Shown here in pieces: positions 1 to 7,300 of a DNA stretch of 16,763 nucleotides (positions within the stretch are counted from its first letter, which is position 1; the number at the start of each line of letters is the position of its first letter). A model generated the notes under the pieces. The model saw only the letters and a list, made by a program, of their open reading frames with translations. It was not told the DNA's origin and did no database searches. The DNA comes from an uncultured Bacteroidales bacterium (GTDB taxonomy: Bacteria > Bacteroidota > Bacteroidia > Bacteroidales > P3): contig CAMURW010000005.1 of NCBI GenBank assembly GCA_947097635.1, positions 1 to 16,763 on the forward strand, read 5' to 3'. A program made the position numbers and the translations under genes.

Positions 1-2273
1 TGGATCCGGCAGACGGACACGTGATATGGCGCAAGGCAACACATCATAATGATGGTGGTGTCGCAGTGTGTAATTCTATGCAGGTGGTGGGTGATTCGGC
101 AATCGTTTGGTCGGTTAATCACCGGTTGGCCACACGATTATCGTATTTATATTATTTAGACACGCTCATTACTCGTGGATCTTACCCATTTCGCTTCTGC
201 GAAGGAGCTCTGTATGGCACGGGATTTATCTGGCTGAACACAGACGGTGATTTGATCGAAAACCACTACTTGCAAGTAGGCTATTTTGACACGGCAGGCT
301 GCGCCATCAACGTGGGCGGCATAAATAATAGGCCGGGCGACACTTCAAACATGTTTTTTTTGGCCTTATCGGGATTGCCCAGTTATGTGGATAAAGACGG
401 ATATATATATATAATGCGGGTCGCCGGTGACAAGAAGGGAGTATATCTATACGATTCGATTGAGCATCGGGATACTTTCATGTTTTATTCCGTTTGGGAC
501 GGTCAATTGAAAACCATCCGCTTCCTAATTGACGTGGACGGCGGTGTTTTTGACTATGTGCCCGACGGCGACGGGGAGCAACTGGGTTTCTACAACACGA
601 TGCTTTTGAAGTTCTCCCCACACTTCGACAGCCTGTTGTGGGTGAAATACATAATAAAGGACACCGTTTCCGTCAATGGCCCCGCAAGATTTGAGATGGA
701 GATGTACATCAGTGCCATTACCGGAGACGAGGAGGGAAACATTTATATAACAGGGCTCATCGGAAACTTTTTTCCATACGATTCCAACTGGCAGAAGACC
801 TTCCTGCTGGATACCGTCCTTAATGAAAAGAGCATTACCATGACGCCATATCAGCAACAAATAGGCTTTACGGTAAAATATAATCCCGACGGCAATGTGG
901 TTTGGGTGAATGCCATACAGGGCTACACGGACAACGATGCAATCGTGAGGCAGGCGACGAGCGCTGCAAACAACTTGTACGTCACTGATTCTTCTGTATA
1001 CGTGAACGCGGAAGCGGGTCGTTTCTACTCTTCCTTTCATTACACGTTTCTCAATGATGACGTATTGGAAAATCGCCTGTGCAGAACCTTTTTCCTGAAG
1101 TATGACAGAGATGACGGAAGTCTTCAGCAATGTGGCGTGGCACGCTCTCATGGAGAGACGCTCTCTTCCGGTCTTCCGTCGTCTCCGCCCATCGTCGCAA
1201 AGGACGGCCGCATTTTCGTCCATGTGCTTTTCCAGAACAATATACAATCGATTGATTCGTCCTATGATCTGGACGACCCCAGGCAGACGGATCAGGCCTT
1301 GGTGCAGTGGGACGAGTTGGGGCATTGCGTGAAGGTGATGCCATACAATGGTGCGGCTGGAGGACCCCACGCAATCTGCATGCATAACGACGTCATTTAC
1401 GGCTGCGGGACGTTGGACAATCCCGGTGGCATCACGTTTGGCAGCCATCATGTGGACGGCGGGGCGTATATCTACAAGTATACGGACACCTCGCTCCTCA
1501 CCCCCTACCACGCCAGGAGGGACCAGCGCATCGACTGGGAGCAGCACCTCGCCCTGTCGTTGGAGGACGGATACGTCCTCCTCGGCGCGGTGGCCTCGAG
1601 CGGCCTGCCCGTGACCTACGGCATCGACGACACGGCCATAGCCTCGCTGCGCGGCGACACGCTGTTCCTGGCCCAGGCCGGCACCACCACGCTGCGCGCC
1701 AACCAGCCGGGCAACGAGGACTGGTACCCCGCCGAGGAGGTGGCCAAGACCCTCGTCGTCTCCACCCGCGCCAGCCAAAGCATTTTATGGAACCAGTCGC
1801 TCAATGCCGACAGCGGGACGGCTTTCATCGTCCTTAATGCCACGGCCACAAGCGGCCTGCCCGTCAGCTACAGCATCGACGACACCTCCCTCGCCACCCT
1901 GCACGCCGACACGCTCCTCATCCACGGACATGGCGGCACCCTCGTCCGCGCCAGCCAAAGTGGCAACGAGTACTATTTGCCAGCCGCCGAAGTGGCGAAG
2001 AGGCTGACCGTGACAGACGTGGGCATCGGCGAGGTCGAAGGCCGCGCCCCTATAAATGTTTATCCCAACCCCGCCACGGGGCGGCTCACCGTCTGCACCG
2101 CGGCACCCGTCCAAAGCATCCGGCTCGTCAACATGTTGGGGCAGACCGTCCTTGCACATGGTCCCACTGGTGGCACAGCCACACTGGCGGTGGGACACCT
2201 CGAACGCGGCGCCTACTTCCTCCGAATTATAGGAAACGACGATGTGACTACGAGAAAGGTGATACTGAAATAG
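1..2273 (+). CDS. Large type IX-secreted protein with two Ig-like repeats and a C-terminal sorting domain (5' partial)
   Basis: The frame is open to the left edge (first full codon at 3), so the N-terminus and any signal peptide are missing; the GTG at 21 is probably internal. About 757 codons are visible. Numbering from 21, residues 1-495 form a beta-rich region with phrases such as VKYNPDGNVVWVNAIQG and DEEGNIYITG, resembling the repeated strands of beta-propeller surface proteins. Residues about 498-582 and 583-665 are two Ig-like repeats sharing SGLPV-Y-IDDT and GNE-Y-PA-EVAK. Residues 678-750 (INVYPNP, then NMLGQTV, GAYFLRI and a basic end) form a type A Por sorting domain. In known systems this domain directs export across the outer membrane by the type IX machinery, with later removal of the domain. 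The substrate or adhesion target is unknown. GC content rises sharply in the repeat part. The gene converges on the M49-like gene. Confidence 0.85.
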   Translation, partial: DPADGHVIWRKATHHNDGGVAVCNSMQVVGDSAIVWSVNHRLATRLSYLYYLDTLITRGSYPFRFCEGALYGTGFIWLNTDGDLIENHYLQVGYFDTAGCAINVGGINNRPGDTSNMFFLALSGLPSYVDKDGYIYIMRVAGDKKGVYLYDSIEHRDTFMFYSVWDGQLKTIRFLIDVDGGVFDYVPDGDGEQLGFYNTMLLKFSPHFDSLLWVKYIIKDTVSVNGPARFEMEMYISAITGDEEGNIYITGLIGNFFPYDSNWQKTFLLDTVLNEKSITMTPYQQQIGFTVKYNPDGNVVWVNAIQGYTDNDAIVRQATSAANNLYVTDSSVYVNAEAGRFYSSFHYTFLNDDVLENRLCRTFFLKYDRDDGSLQQCGVARSHGETLSSGLPSSPPIVAKDGRIFVHVLFQNNIQSIDSSYDLDDPRQTDQALVQWDELGHCVKVMPYNGAAGGPHAICMHNDVIYGCGTLDNPGGITFGSHHVDGGAYIYKYTDTSLLTPYHARRDQRIDWEQHLALSLEDGYVLLGAVASSGLPVTYGIDDTAIASLRGDTLFLAQAGTTTLRANQPGNEDWYPAEEVAKTLVVSTRASQSILWNQSLNADSGTAFIVLNATATSGLPVSYSIDDTSLATLHADTLLIHGHGGTLVRASQSGNEYYLPAAEVAKRLTVTDVGIGEVEGRAPINVYPNPATGRLTVCTAAPVQSIRLVNMLGQTVLAHGPTGGTATLAVGHLERGAYFLRIIGNDDVTTRKVILK

Positions 2274-2509
2274 AATCGGCCATAGAACATTTATTACTAT
2301 TAAATTCTAATGACAGTTTGGGAGTACCAACGCATCCCTACAAACAACATGGAAACGAGCAATATGGACATCATGATATCCCTGCACAACTTTTTACCGC
2401 TATTTTCCCCAGCCTCTACCAGCCGCCATCCAAGAAAGGCCCTACGGTCTTTTTACAAATTTGCACAAGAGCCTACATCACTGAGTTCAAGTAACCGCTG
2501 AACAACAAG

Positions 2510-2554
2510 AAAAACTGCCGCAATTCCCAGTGGGGGGGGGACGCGGCAGTTTTT
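2510..2554. terminator. Bidirectional intrinsic terminator between convergent genes
   Basis: The arm at 2510-2521 (AAAAACTGCCGC) is a perfect 12-base inverted match to 2543-2554 (GCGGCAGTTTTT), with a 21-nt loop. Either strand therefore gives a GC stem followed by a run of U, as expected for a terminator shared by the rightward type IX-secreted gene and the leftward peptidase gene. The loop contains nine consecutive G (2532-2540). The rest of the 2274-2655 interval holds no gene I can support: an open frame at 2310-2501 (63 codons) has no recognisable features, and a second palindrome lies at 2598-2658. Confidence 0.8.
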
Positions 2555-2597
2555 ACTGTAACATTAGGCGTATGGTGCGATTAGGAGGCCAGACAAG

Positions 2598-2658
2598 TAA
2601 TCCGCCTATGGGATGCCTACGCCGCTGGCGGTTCCGCAGTAAGGCATACGGCGTATTA
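2598..2658. repeat. Long imperfect inverted repeat covering the stop codon of the M49-like gene
   Basis: ATGCCTAC (2613-2620) pairs with GTAAGGCAT (2639-2647), with one bulged A. Outside it, TAATCCGCC (2598-2606) pairs with GGCGTATTA (2650-2658) with one mismatch. The central loop holds a further small CCGC/GCGG hairpin. The right arm ends on the peptidase gene's stop codon (2656-2658 read on the minus strand), so the leftward transcript would fold here, about 45 nt before the terminator stem. There is no U tract. Its role is unknown: a 3' mRNA-stabilising element or a REP-like palindrome would fit. Confidence 0.5.
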
Positions 2659-4302
2659 CAACCCCAGTGCCTTGAGGCCTTGATTGTAGGTGATGTCCAA
2701 GGGGATGTTGGCACCGTTTATCTTGTCCAGGTCTTTCTGCAGGTCTGCCCCCACTACGCCGTGCTCGGCGGCGTAGTGGGTAGCCTTAGCATAGTCGCCC
2801 TCGCCTTCTATGGAGAGGATGAAGGCAGCCCAGTTCTTCATGGCCTCCTGAGCCTTAGGCACGTTGACTACGTATTTCCCCATCTCGTCCTTGCTGAAGG
2901 CGCCATATTCCTGGAAGTAGTTGTAGCACATTATGTTGGCAATACCGTGGGCTTCCGTGGCTCCGAAACGCACACTGCGCAGCAAGCCAGCGATAAAGGT
3001 AACATAGATGTCATCCACGGTGGCATCCTTCAGCTCGCCTTTGTTGATAAGGCTTTCCACCAGATAGAGACCGCAGATGTCAGCCTTGCCCTCTTCCCAG
3101 GCACTGTATTGGTTTTTCAAGGCATCGCGGAGGCTCTGGTGTGTGTTCACCGTCTTCTTTACACCCAAGCCATGAGCCACCTCGTGGTAACACACGTTGC
3201 CAAAGAAAGCAGGGAAGGTGACATTTTTCAGCTGTTCGCTGCATATCATCTCCTTGGCGATGGGCATCATGATGTTGTCGTATTTGGCCTTCATGGCGTT
3301 TTTCAATTGCAAACGACGGCTGCCCTTCTTCAGGTGCACGTTTTCGTCGTTGGGCAGGTTGATGGCAATGGTTTTCGAACCCGCATTGCAGTCGCCGGCA
3401 TAATAGACGACATCATACACATAAAGGTCGCTGCTGGTGCCGGGCACCTCCTTCTTGTATTTGGGGTCGCAGGGCAAGGATTTCTGCAGTTCGGGGAGCA
3501 TTTTGGTGAAACGAGCCAGACGATTGCTCCAGGCGGTGTCTTTCACCAAGATGAAACTCTCGTAGCTGGTGCGGGAACCATTCAGGTAGTCGTCGTAGTT
3601 CTCTATGGGCCCCACGACGAAATCTAGGTTGCTGTTCTTCATGTCCATCCACGCCATATCGCTCTCGAAGTAGTTGTCCGTGTGACAGATGGCATCGCGG
3701 CGCAGCGTCAGATATTTCTTCATCTGAGGGTTCTTGGAGACTTCTATGGCCCGACCGAAGAGGCTGTCCACAACCTTCAACTGCTCGGCATAATATTCGT
3801 GATAAGGGATGGCTTTCAGCTTGCCGTTACCGTCGCGGCGCACCATGCTGTACTGGTCGTCCTTCAGCGGGTCTTGCCATGCTTCAAACTCAGCCTTGGT
3901 CATATCGGCAGGATAAAAATTTGCACCCTCAGGACGTTTGCCATAACCCGTTACGAAAGGTTTTTCGCTGTCCAAGCGGTCCCAGGCACCGTACTGTATT
4001 AGTGCGAAGGCTTTCATGGCGGGGTCGCCGAGGGTGTCCAGAGCCTTGCGATTCTCTGTGCCGAAATACTGGTCCCAATACAAGTCGTCCATCACGTTGG
4101 CTATCTGGATGAAGATGGGCAGCAGGGCACGCTCGTCGTCCGTCAACTGGCTGAGGTCGGTAGTAAGGGTGAAGGGGGCATAGCTGTCCACTTTGGCCTG
4201 CAAGGGCGACTTTTCGGTGCTGGCAGGCTCTTCCGTCTTGTTTTTGCATCCCACGGCTGCTAACGTGGCAAATGTCATCAAGGAAATCATTAATCTCTTC
4301 AT
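2656..4302 (-). CDS. M49 (dipeptidyl peptidase III)-like zinc peptidase lipoprotein
   Basis: A 548-residue protein with a lipoprotein signal: basic start, hydrophobic stretch and lipobox AAVGC with Cys19 as the lipidated residue. It is therefore probably anchored to the outer or inner membrane facing the periplasm or surface. The zinc site is visible as H373-E374-x-x-H377 followed by GLG, and E403-E404-x-x-A-D408 (EEGKAD), the second glutamate motif of the gluzincin M49 group. M49 enzymes remove dipeptides from short peptides. Classical DPP III has HExxGH, whereas this protein has the shorter HExxH, so substrate and exact activity are uncertain. Length fits the bacterial branch (about 550). 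The ATG at 4302 is the only start giving the complete signal peptide. A TACATTTG promoter box lies about 46 nt upstream. It appears monocistronic, ending at a shared terminator. Confidence 0.85.
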   Translation of the reverse strand: MKRLMISLMTFATLAAVGCKNKTEEPASTEKSPLQAKVDSYAPFTLTTDLSQLTDDERALLPIFIQIANVMDDLYWDQYFGTENRKALDTLGDPAMKAFALIQYGAWDRLDSEKPFVTGYGKRPEGANFYPADMTKAEFEAWQDPLKDDQYSMVRRDGNGKLKAIPYHEYYAEQLKVVDSLFGRAIEVSKNPQMKKYLTLRRDAICHTDNYFESDMAWMDMKNSNLDFVVGPIENYDDYLNGSRTSYESFILVKDTAWSNRLARFTKMLPELQKSLPCDPKYKKEVPGTSSDLYVYDVVYYAGDCNAGSKTIAINLPNDENVHLKKGSRRLQLKNAMKAKYDNIMMPIAKEMICSEQLKNVTFPAFFGNVCYHEVAHGLGVKKTVNTHQSLRDALKNQYSAWEEGKADICGLYLVESLINKGELKDATVDDIYVTFIAGLLRSVRFGATEAHGIANIMCYNYFQEYGAFSKDEMGKYVVNVPKAQEAMKNWAAFILSIEGEGDYAKATHYAAEHGVVGADLQKDLDKINGANIPLDITYNQGLKALGL

Positions 4303-4347
4303 TATTATTTATATTAATTACTTTTTATCTTGCGTAGAAATAATTTG

Positions 4348-4355
4348 CAAATGTA
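4348..4355 (-). promoter_or_regulatory. Bacteroidetes-type -7 promoter box for the M49-like gene
   Basis: Read on the minus strand the bases are TACATTTG, an exact match to the TAnnTTTG box recognised by the primary sigma factor of Bacteroidetes. A T-rich stretch about 20 nt further upstream (read from + strand A's near 4378-4385) sits where the -33 TTTG element is expected. Transcription would start near 4341, giving a leader of about 40 nt before the ATG at 4302. Confidence 0.65.
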
Positions 4356-4429
4356 CTCAACTTTTTTAACATGGTTGAAAAAAAACCGTGAAAAGCAAAG
4401 TTTTTTTTCGTCATATCCGAAAAAGTGTG

Positions 4430-4437
4430 TATCTTTG
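4430..4437 (+). promoter_or_regulatory. Bacteroidetes-type -7 promoter box for tRNA-Ser
   Basis: TATCTTTG matches TAnnTTTG exactly. An eight-T run (4401-4408) lies at about the -33 position. The start point would fall near 4443-4446, leaving a 5' leader of roughly 55 nt before the tRNA. It diverges from the leftward promoter at 4348-4355, about 75 bp away. Confidence 0.65.
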
Positions 4438-4501
4438 CATTCGTTTTCAATGGTCAAACACGCCTAAACAAGACACGTAACGACCTTGAAGTCAACGATT
4501 C

Positions 4502-4589
4502 GGAAAGATGCTCGAGTGGTTGAAGAGGCCCGCCTGGAAAGCGAGTAAGGGTCAAAAGCCCTTCAAGGGTTCGAATCCCTTTCTTTCCG
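4502..4589 (+). tRNA. tRNA-Ser (anticodon GGA)
   Basis: The acceptor stem GGAAAGA (4502-4508) pairs with TCTTTCC (4582-4588), with G4589 as discriminator. The anticodon loop reads CTGGAAA, giving anticodon GGA (codons UCC and UCU). A long variable arm (AAGGG / CCCTT), as in class II serine tRNAs, is followed by T stem AAGGG (4565-4569), loop TTCGAAT and CCCTT (4577-4581). The 3' CCA is not encoded directly after the discriminator (CGCCA follows instead), so it must be added after transcription. Total length is 88 nt. Confidence 0.95.
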
Positions 4590-4598
4590 CGCCACAGC

Positions 4599-4637
4599 AA
4601 AGGCATATACAGAAAAATACTTCTGCATATGCCTTTT
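4599..4637 (+). terminator. Intrinsic terminator after tRNA-Ser
   Basis: AAAGGCATAT plus CAGAA (4599-4614, one mismatched A) pairs with TTCTG plus ATATGCCTTT (4621-4636). This gives a stem of about 15 bp with a 6-nt loop, ending in TTTT and a pyrimidine-rich stretch. It begins 10 nt after the tRNA 3' end. Confidence 0.75.
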
Positions 4638-4775
4638 CCTCTCCCTTGGAAAGAGTAGTTCCCACGGCCACTGTTATCGGCATAATAACAAGTACGAGCG
4701 GCTGGAGTCAGCACTTATTGGTTAAGAAGTGTGGCGTTGCCAACCGTATAGACAGAAATGTCGGGAGAAAAACAG

Positions 4776-4816
4776 GCAAAAACAATGGCGGAACGCAATC
4801 GCGTTCCGCCATTGTT
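4776..4816 (-). terminator. Intrinsic terminator of the DUF5606 gene
   Basis: AACAATGGCGGAACGC (4781-4796) and GCGTTCCGCCATTGTT (4801-4816) form a perfect 16-bp stem with a 4-nt loop. On the minus strand the stem is followed by a U run (4776-4780 are A on the plus strand), then a second T-rich stretch. It lies 60 nt past the stop codon of the leftward gene ending at 4877. Confidence 0.8.
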
Positions 4817-4876
4817 GCTCTTGCTGCCAAAGGAATGTCTGAAAAGACCGAGTGCAGGCAGCCCGCCACATAAACA

Positions 4877-5326
4877 CTATTCTGCCGAGGGAACATCGCC
4901 CTCTTCCTTTTCTTCTTCGGGCTTCTCCTCGGGTTTTTCCAAGTCTATTTTACCTGCGGCAAGCAGGAGGTTGTACCAAGCGTAAAGCTTTTTCACGTCA
5001 CTGGTGTAGATATGTTCGTCATCGTAGTTGGGCAGCACATCGGCAAGGTAGTCGAAGAGCTGTTTGCGTTCCGCCTTCTTGATGTCGAAAGTGATGGCTT
5101 TGCCATTTTCCTTGCGATAGATGTTCTGCAGCACATCACGCAGTGGCACGTCCTCGTCCTTGGAAAACATAGTGATTTCGTTGAGGCTGCTGATGCGCTC
5201 GGTGCTGAAAACAGGCTGGCGCTTGTGGTCGCGGCAGTTTTCTACGACGGCGCCGTTCTTGGTGTGAGATATAAGTTCATACAGGTCAGGCTTGCCCGAA
5301 ATGACTAAAATCTTGCTTAAGTCCAT
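4877..5326 (-). CDS. DUF5606 family protein with acidic C-terminal tail
   Basis: A 149-residue protein without signal peptide or membrane segment, so probably cytoplasmic. The N-terminal region (1-65, beginning MDLSKILVISGKPDLYELIS, then GAVVENCRDHKR, STERISSLNEI) and the middle (66-125, with DVLQNIYRKENG and FDYLADVLPNYDDEHIYTSDVKKLYAWYN in two stretches) match what I recognise as the DUF5606 family, common in Bacteroidetes and of unknown function. The last 20 residues are mostly Glu, Lys and Pro and look disordered. It stands alone, with the tRNA-Ser unit on its downstream side and the end of the long leftward run upstream, and it has its own terminator. I could not find a clear TAnnTTTG box upstream (5327-5480 is AT-rich). 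Confidence 0.8.
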   Translation of the reverse strand: MDLSKILVISGKPDLYELISHTKNGAVVENCRDHKRQPVFSTERISSLNEITMFSKDEDVPLRDVLQNIYRKENGKAITFDIKKAERKQLFDYLADVLPNYDDEHIYTSDVKKLYAWYNLLLAAGKIDLEKPEEKPEEEKEEGDVPSAE

Positions 5327-5463
5327 TGTGATTTACTATATTAATATTGTTCTATAATATGCTAAATATGAAGGTATATCTGCAACTGTTTTCACAATTG
5401 GGTTGGATTGCAGGAAACTCGCGTGCGTTCCTTAACGTCTAACACAGAAAAACAGACACATGC

Positions 5464-5488
5464 AAAAAAACGTGCAACAAAACGTTTT
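5464..5488 (-). terminator. Possible weak terminator of the kinase end of the leftward gene run
   Basis: On the minus strand a 7-bp AAAACGT/ACGTTTT stem with an 8-nt loop is followed by a run of U (plus-strand A's at 5464-5470). It is AT-rich and weak, but it sits about 70 nt after the kinase stop codon, where a terminator is expected. Confidence 0.35.
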
Positions 5489-5555
5489 ATTATTTAGGGA
5501 TATCGCATTTTAATTCTTTTTTCGAAAAATCGTCCCATAGGGGTGGGAGAAAGCA

Positions 5556-6374
5556 TCATGCAATATGATGATATTCGCTCAGCCCCATGATGGGGTCTCT
5601 TTGTATCACTCCCAGAGGGATATGATGCCGACGACAATAATCTCCTATCAACGGACGCATGCCGCTGGCCACGCCGCCTACCAGATGCAGCGGCAACTCT
5701 TCGTGTCCCACTGCCAACACTTGGTGCTGATAATAGGATCCGAAGGCGTGAAGAAACAAATCCCTGCAATATTCTACCGTCATGTTCTCGGTGATAAAAC
5801 TGGCGAAATGCGCCAAATAGCGATTGGCTTCGGGCTGGCGGTATACTTGATGCAGGACTTCACCGTAGATAAGACAATAAGTGTCTTGGAACAAGATTTT
5901 TACGTCGTCGGGCATAGCGTTGCGAAAGTAATCTTTCAACAGCTGTTTGCCAAGGTCGCAGCCGCTTCCTTCGTCGCCAAGGACATAGCCCAACGAAGGA
6001 TGGGACAGATGGATTCTTTCTCCATCGTAGTAGCAGGCGTTACTGCCGGTGCCCAAGATACCTACACGACCTGCATGGTGGCCGCAGGTGGAGCGGCAGG
6101 CACATAGTAGGTCGGTCTCAACAAATACCTTGGCTTGTGGGAAAAACTCATGCAGCAACGACTCCAGCAGGGTTCTCCCGCTGTCGTTGCCGCAGCCGGC
6201 ACCATAGAAAAAGACATCGCTGGGCATCTCGTTCATCTTTTCTTTCACCCCAGCGATAATCACACGCATCTCCTCCTTTGGCGTAGCCATGGGATTCAAT
6301 CCTGCCGTGCCTAACCGCTTGTCATGCCAGGCCCAAGTGGTGGAGGTGCCGCCGCTGTCAGCAATAAGTATCAC
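5556..6374 (-). CDS. BadF/BadG/BcrA/BcrD-family amino-sugar kinase (N-acetylglucosamine kinase-like)
   Basis: A 272-residue cytoplasmic protein of the ASKHA ATPase fold. PHOSPHATE-1 is D6-S-G-G-T-S-T-T-W14; a catalytic acid candidate is D88 in VETDLL; PHOSPHATE-2 is GILGTGSNA (105-113); LGDEGSG lies at 132-138; and the adenosine motif is LVGGVASG (231-238). Length matches N-acetylglucosamine kinase-like members (270-300). Characterised relatives phosphorylate GlcNAc, and a Tannerella forsythia member (MurK) acts on MurNAc and GlcNAc; the benzoyl-CoA reductase ATPases of the same superfamily are accompanied by FeS partners that are absent here. I therefore infer sugar phosphorylation in cell-wall recycling or amino-sugar use. 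It is the last gene of the leftward run, 14 nt after pyrD, so probably co-transcribed with pyrKD. The substrate cannot be read from sequence. Confidence 0.82.
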   Translation of the reverse strand: MILIADSGGTSTTWAWHDKRLGTAGLNPMATPKEEMRVIIAGVKEKMNEMPSDVFFYGAGCGNDSGRTLLESLLHEFFPQAKVFVETDLLCACRSTCGHHAGRVGILGTGSNACYYDGERIHLSHPSLGYVLGDEGSGCDLGKQLLKDYFRNAMPDDVKILFQDTYCLIYGEVLHQVYRQPEANRYLAHFASFITENMTVEYCRDLFLHAFGSYYQHQVLAVGHEELPLHLVGGVASGMRPLIGDYCRRHHIPLGVIQRDPIMGLSEYHHIA

Positions 6375-6388
6375 GCTGCAGAACAGTA

Positions 6389-7300
6389 TTATATGATGCC
6401 AATAATCTCATGTATGTCGTTTATTCCATGGCGGTAACAATAATCCTCCAGTCCCTCGACAATCTTCACAGTGACAGTGGGGTCTATAAAGTTAGCAGTG
6501 CCTACTTCTATGGCCGTGGCACCTGCCATCAAGAACTCCAGTGCATCGTCAGCGCAGGAGATGCCACCCAGTCCCACCACGGGAATCTTAACAGCATGAG
6601 CTACTTGCCACACCATGCGCACAGCTATAGGTTTCACGCAAGGGCCGCTGAGTCCCCCTGTTACCATGCTGAGGATGGGACGCTGCTTCTCCACGTCGAT
6701 TGCCATACCTAGCAGGGTGTTTATGAGGCTTACGCTGTCCGCACCGCCGGCTTCCACGGCTTTGGCCATATCCACTATGCTGGTAACGTTGGGTGTCAGC
6801 TTCACTATCAGCGTCTTGTGATACACTTTGCGCACCGCAGCCACTACCTGCTCTGCCAAATCCGCCTTCACTCCAAATGTCATGCCGCCCTTTTTCACAT
6901 TAGGACAGCTGATATTCAGCTCTATGGCGGGTATTTTGTCCAAAGCATCTATCTTTTCTGCAACGGCACAATATTCTTCTATGCTGCTGCCACTGACGTT
7001 GACGATGACATTAGTACCCAAGTCCTTGATTCTATGATATTCTTTCTCGCAGAAGGCATCCACGCCCATGTTCTGCAACCCCACGCAATTCAGCATCCCC
7101 ATAGGTGTCTCGGCCATGCGAGGATAGGGGTTACCCTCGCGACGAGTGCCCGTGGTGCCTTTTACTACTATGCCACCCAGCCTGCCGAGGTTGACAAAAT
7201 CGGCAAACTCTTCACCATAGCCGAAGGTGCCGCTGGCAGTCATTACGGGGTTCTTAAGATGAAGATGATGTATTTCGACCGCTAAATTCATGACATCCAT
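6389..7300 (-). CDS. pyrD: Dihydroorotate dehydrogenase, class 1B catalytic subunit
   Basis: A 303-residue FMN-dependent TIM-barrel enzyme that oxidises dihydroorotate to orotate, the fourth step of pyrimidine synthesis, in the cytoplasm. Visible signatures are NPVMTASGTFGYG (17-29), GIVVKGTT, NCVGLQNMGVD, ELNISCPN with catalytic Cys132 (class 1 enzymes use Cys; the membrane class 2 uses Ser), VKLTPN, the FMN-phosphate region VGLGGIS and EVGTANF near the end. Length equals the usual 300-310. The partner gene pyrK directly upstream confirms class 1B, with NAD+ as final acceptor. Its ATG lies inside the pyrK reading frame, giving a 13-nt overlap, so the two are probably translationally coupled. 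A second ATG three codons in is possible. Confidence 0.97.
   Translation of the reverse strand: MDVMNLAVEIHHLHLKNPVMTASGTFGYGEEFADFVNLGRLGGIVVKGTTGTRREGNPYPRMAETPMGMLNCVGLQNMGVDAFCEKEYHRIKDLGTNVIVNVSGSSIEEYCAVAEKIDALDKIPAIELNISCPNVKKGGMTFGVKADLAEQVVAAVRKVYHKTLIVKLTPNVTSIVDMAKAVEAGGADSVSLINTLLGMAIDVEKQRPILSMVTGGLSGPCVKPIAVRMVWQVAHAVKIPVVGLGGISCADDALEFLMAGATAIEVGTANFIDPTVTVKIVEGLEDYCYRHGINDIHEIIGII

Noticed and set aside
525..1778. 417-codon open frame on the minus strand inside the type IX-secreted gene
   Set aside because: Antisense to a gene with clear domains; the product has no family features and is explained by the low stop frequency in GC-rich DNA.
2310..2501. 63-codon plus-strand frame after the type IX-secreted gene
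   Set aside because: No recognisable domain, signal peptide or start context, and it runs up to the terminator stem; not enough to call a gene.
2530..3627. 365-codon plus-strand frame
   Set aside because: Starts at the terminator and runs antisense through the M49-like gene, whose lipobox and zinc motifs are on the other strand.
4508..4873. 121-codon plus-strand frame over the tRNA-Ser and its terminator
   Set aside because: Overlaps a complete tRNA and two hairpin terminators; a chance frame.
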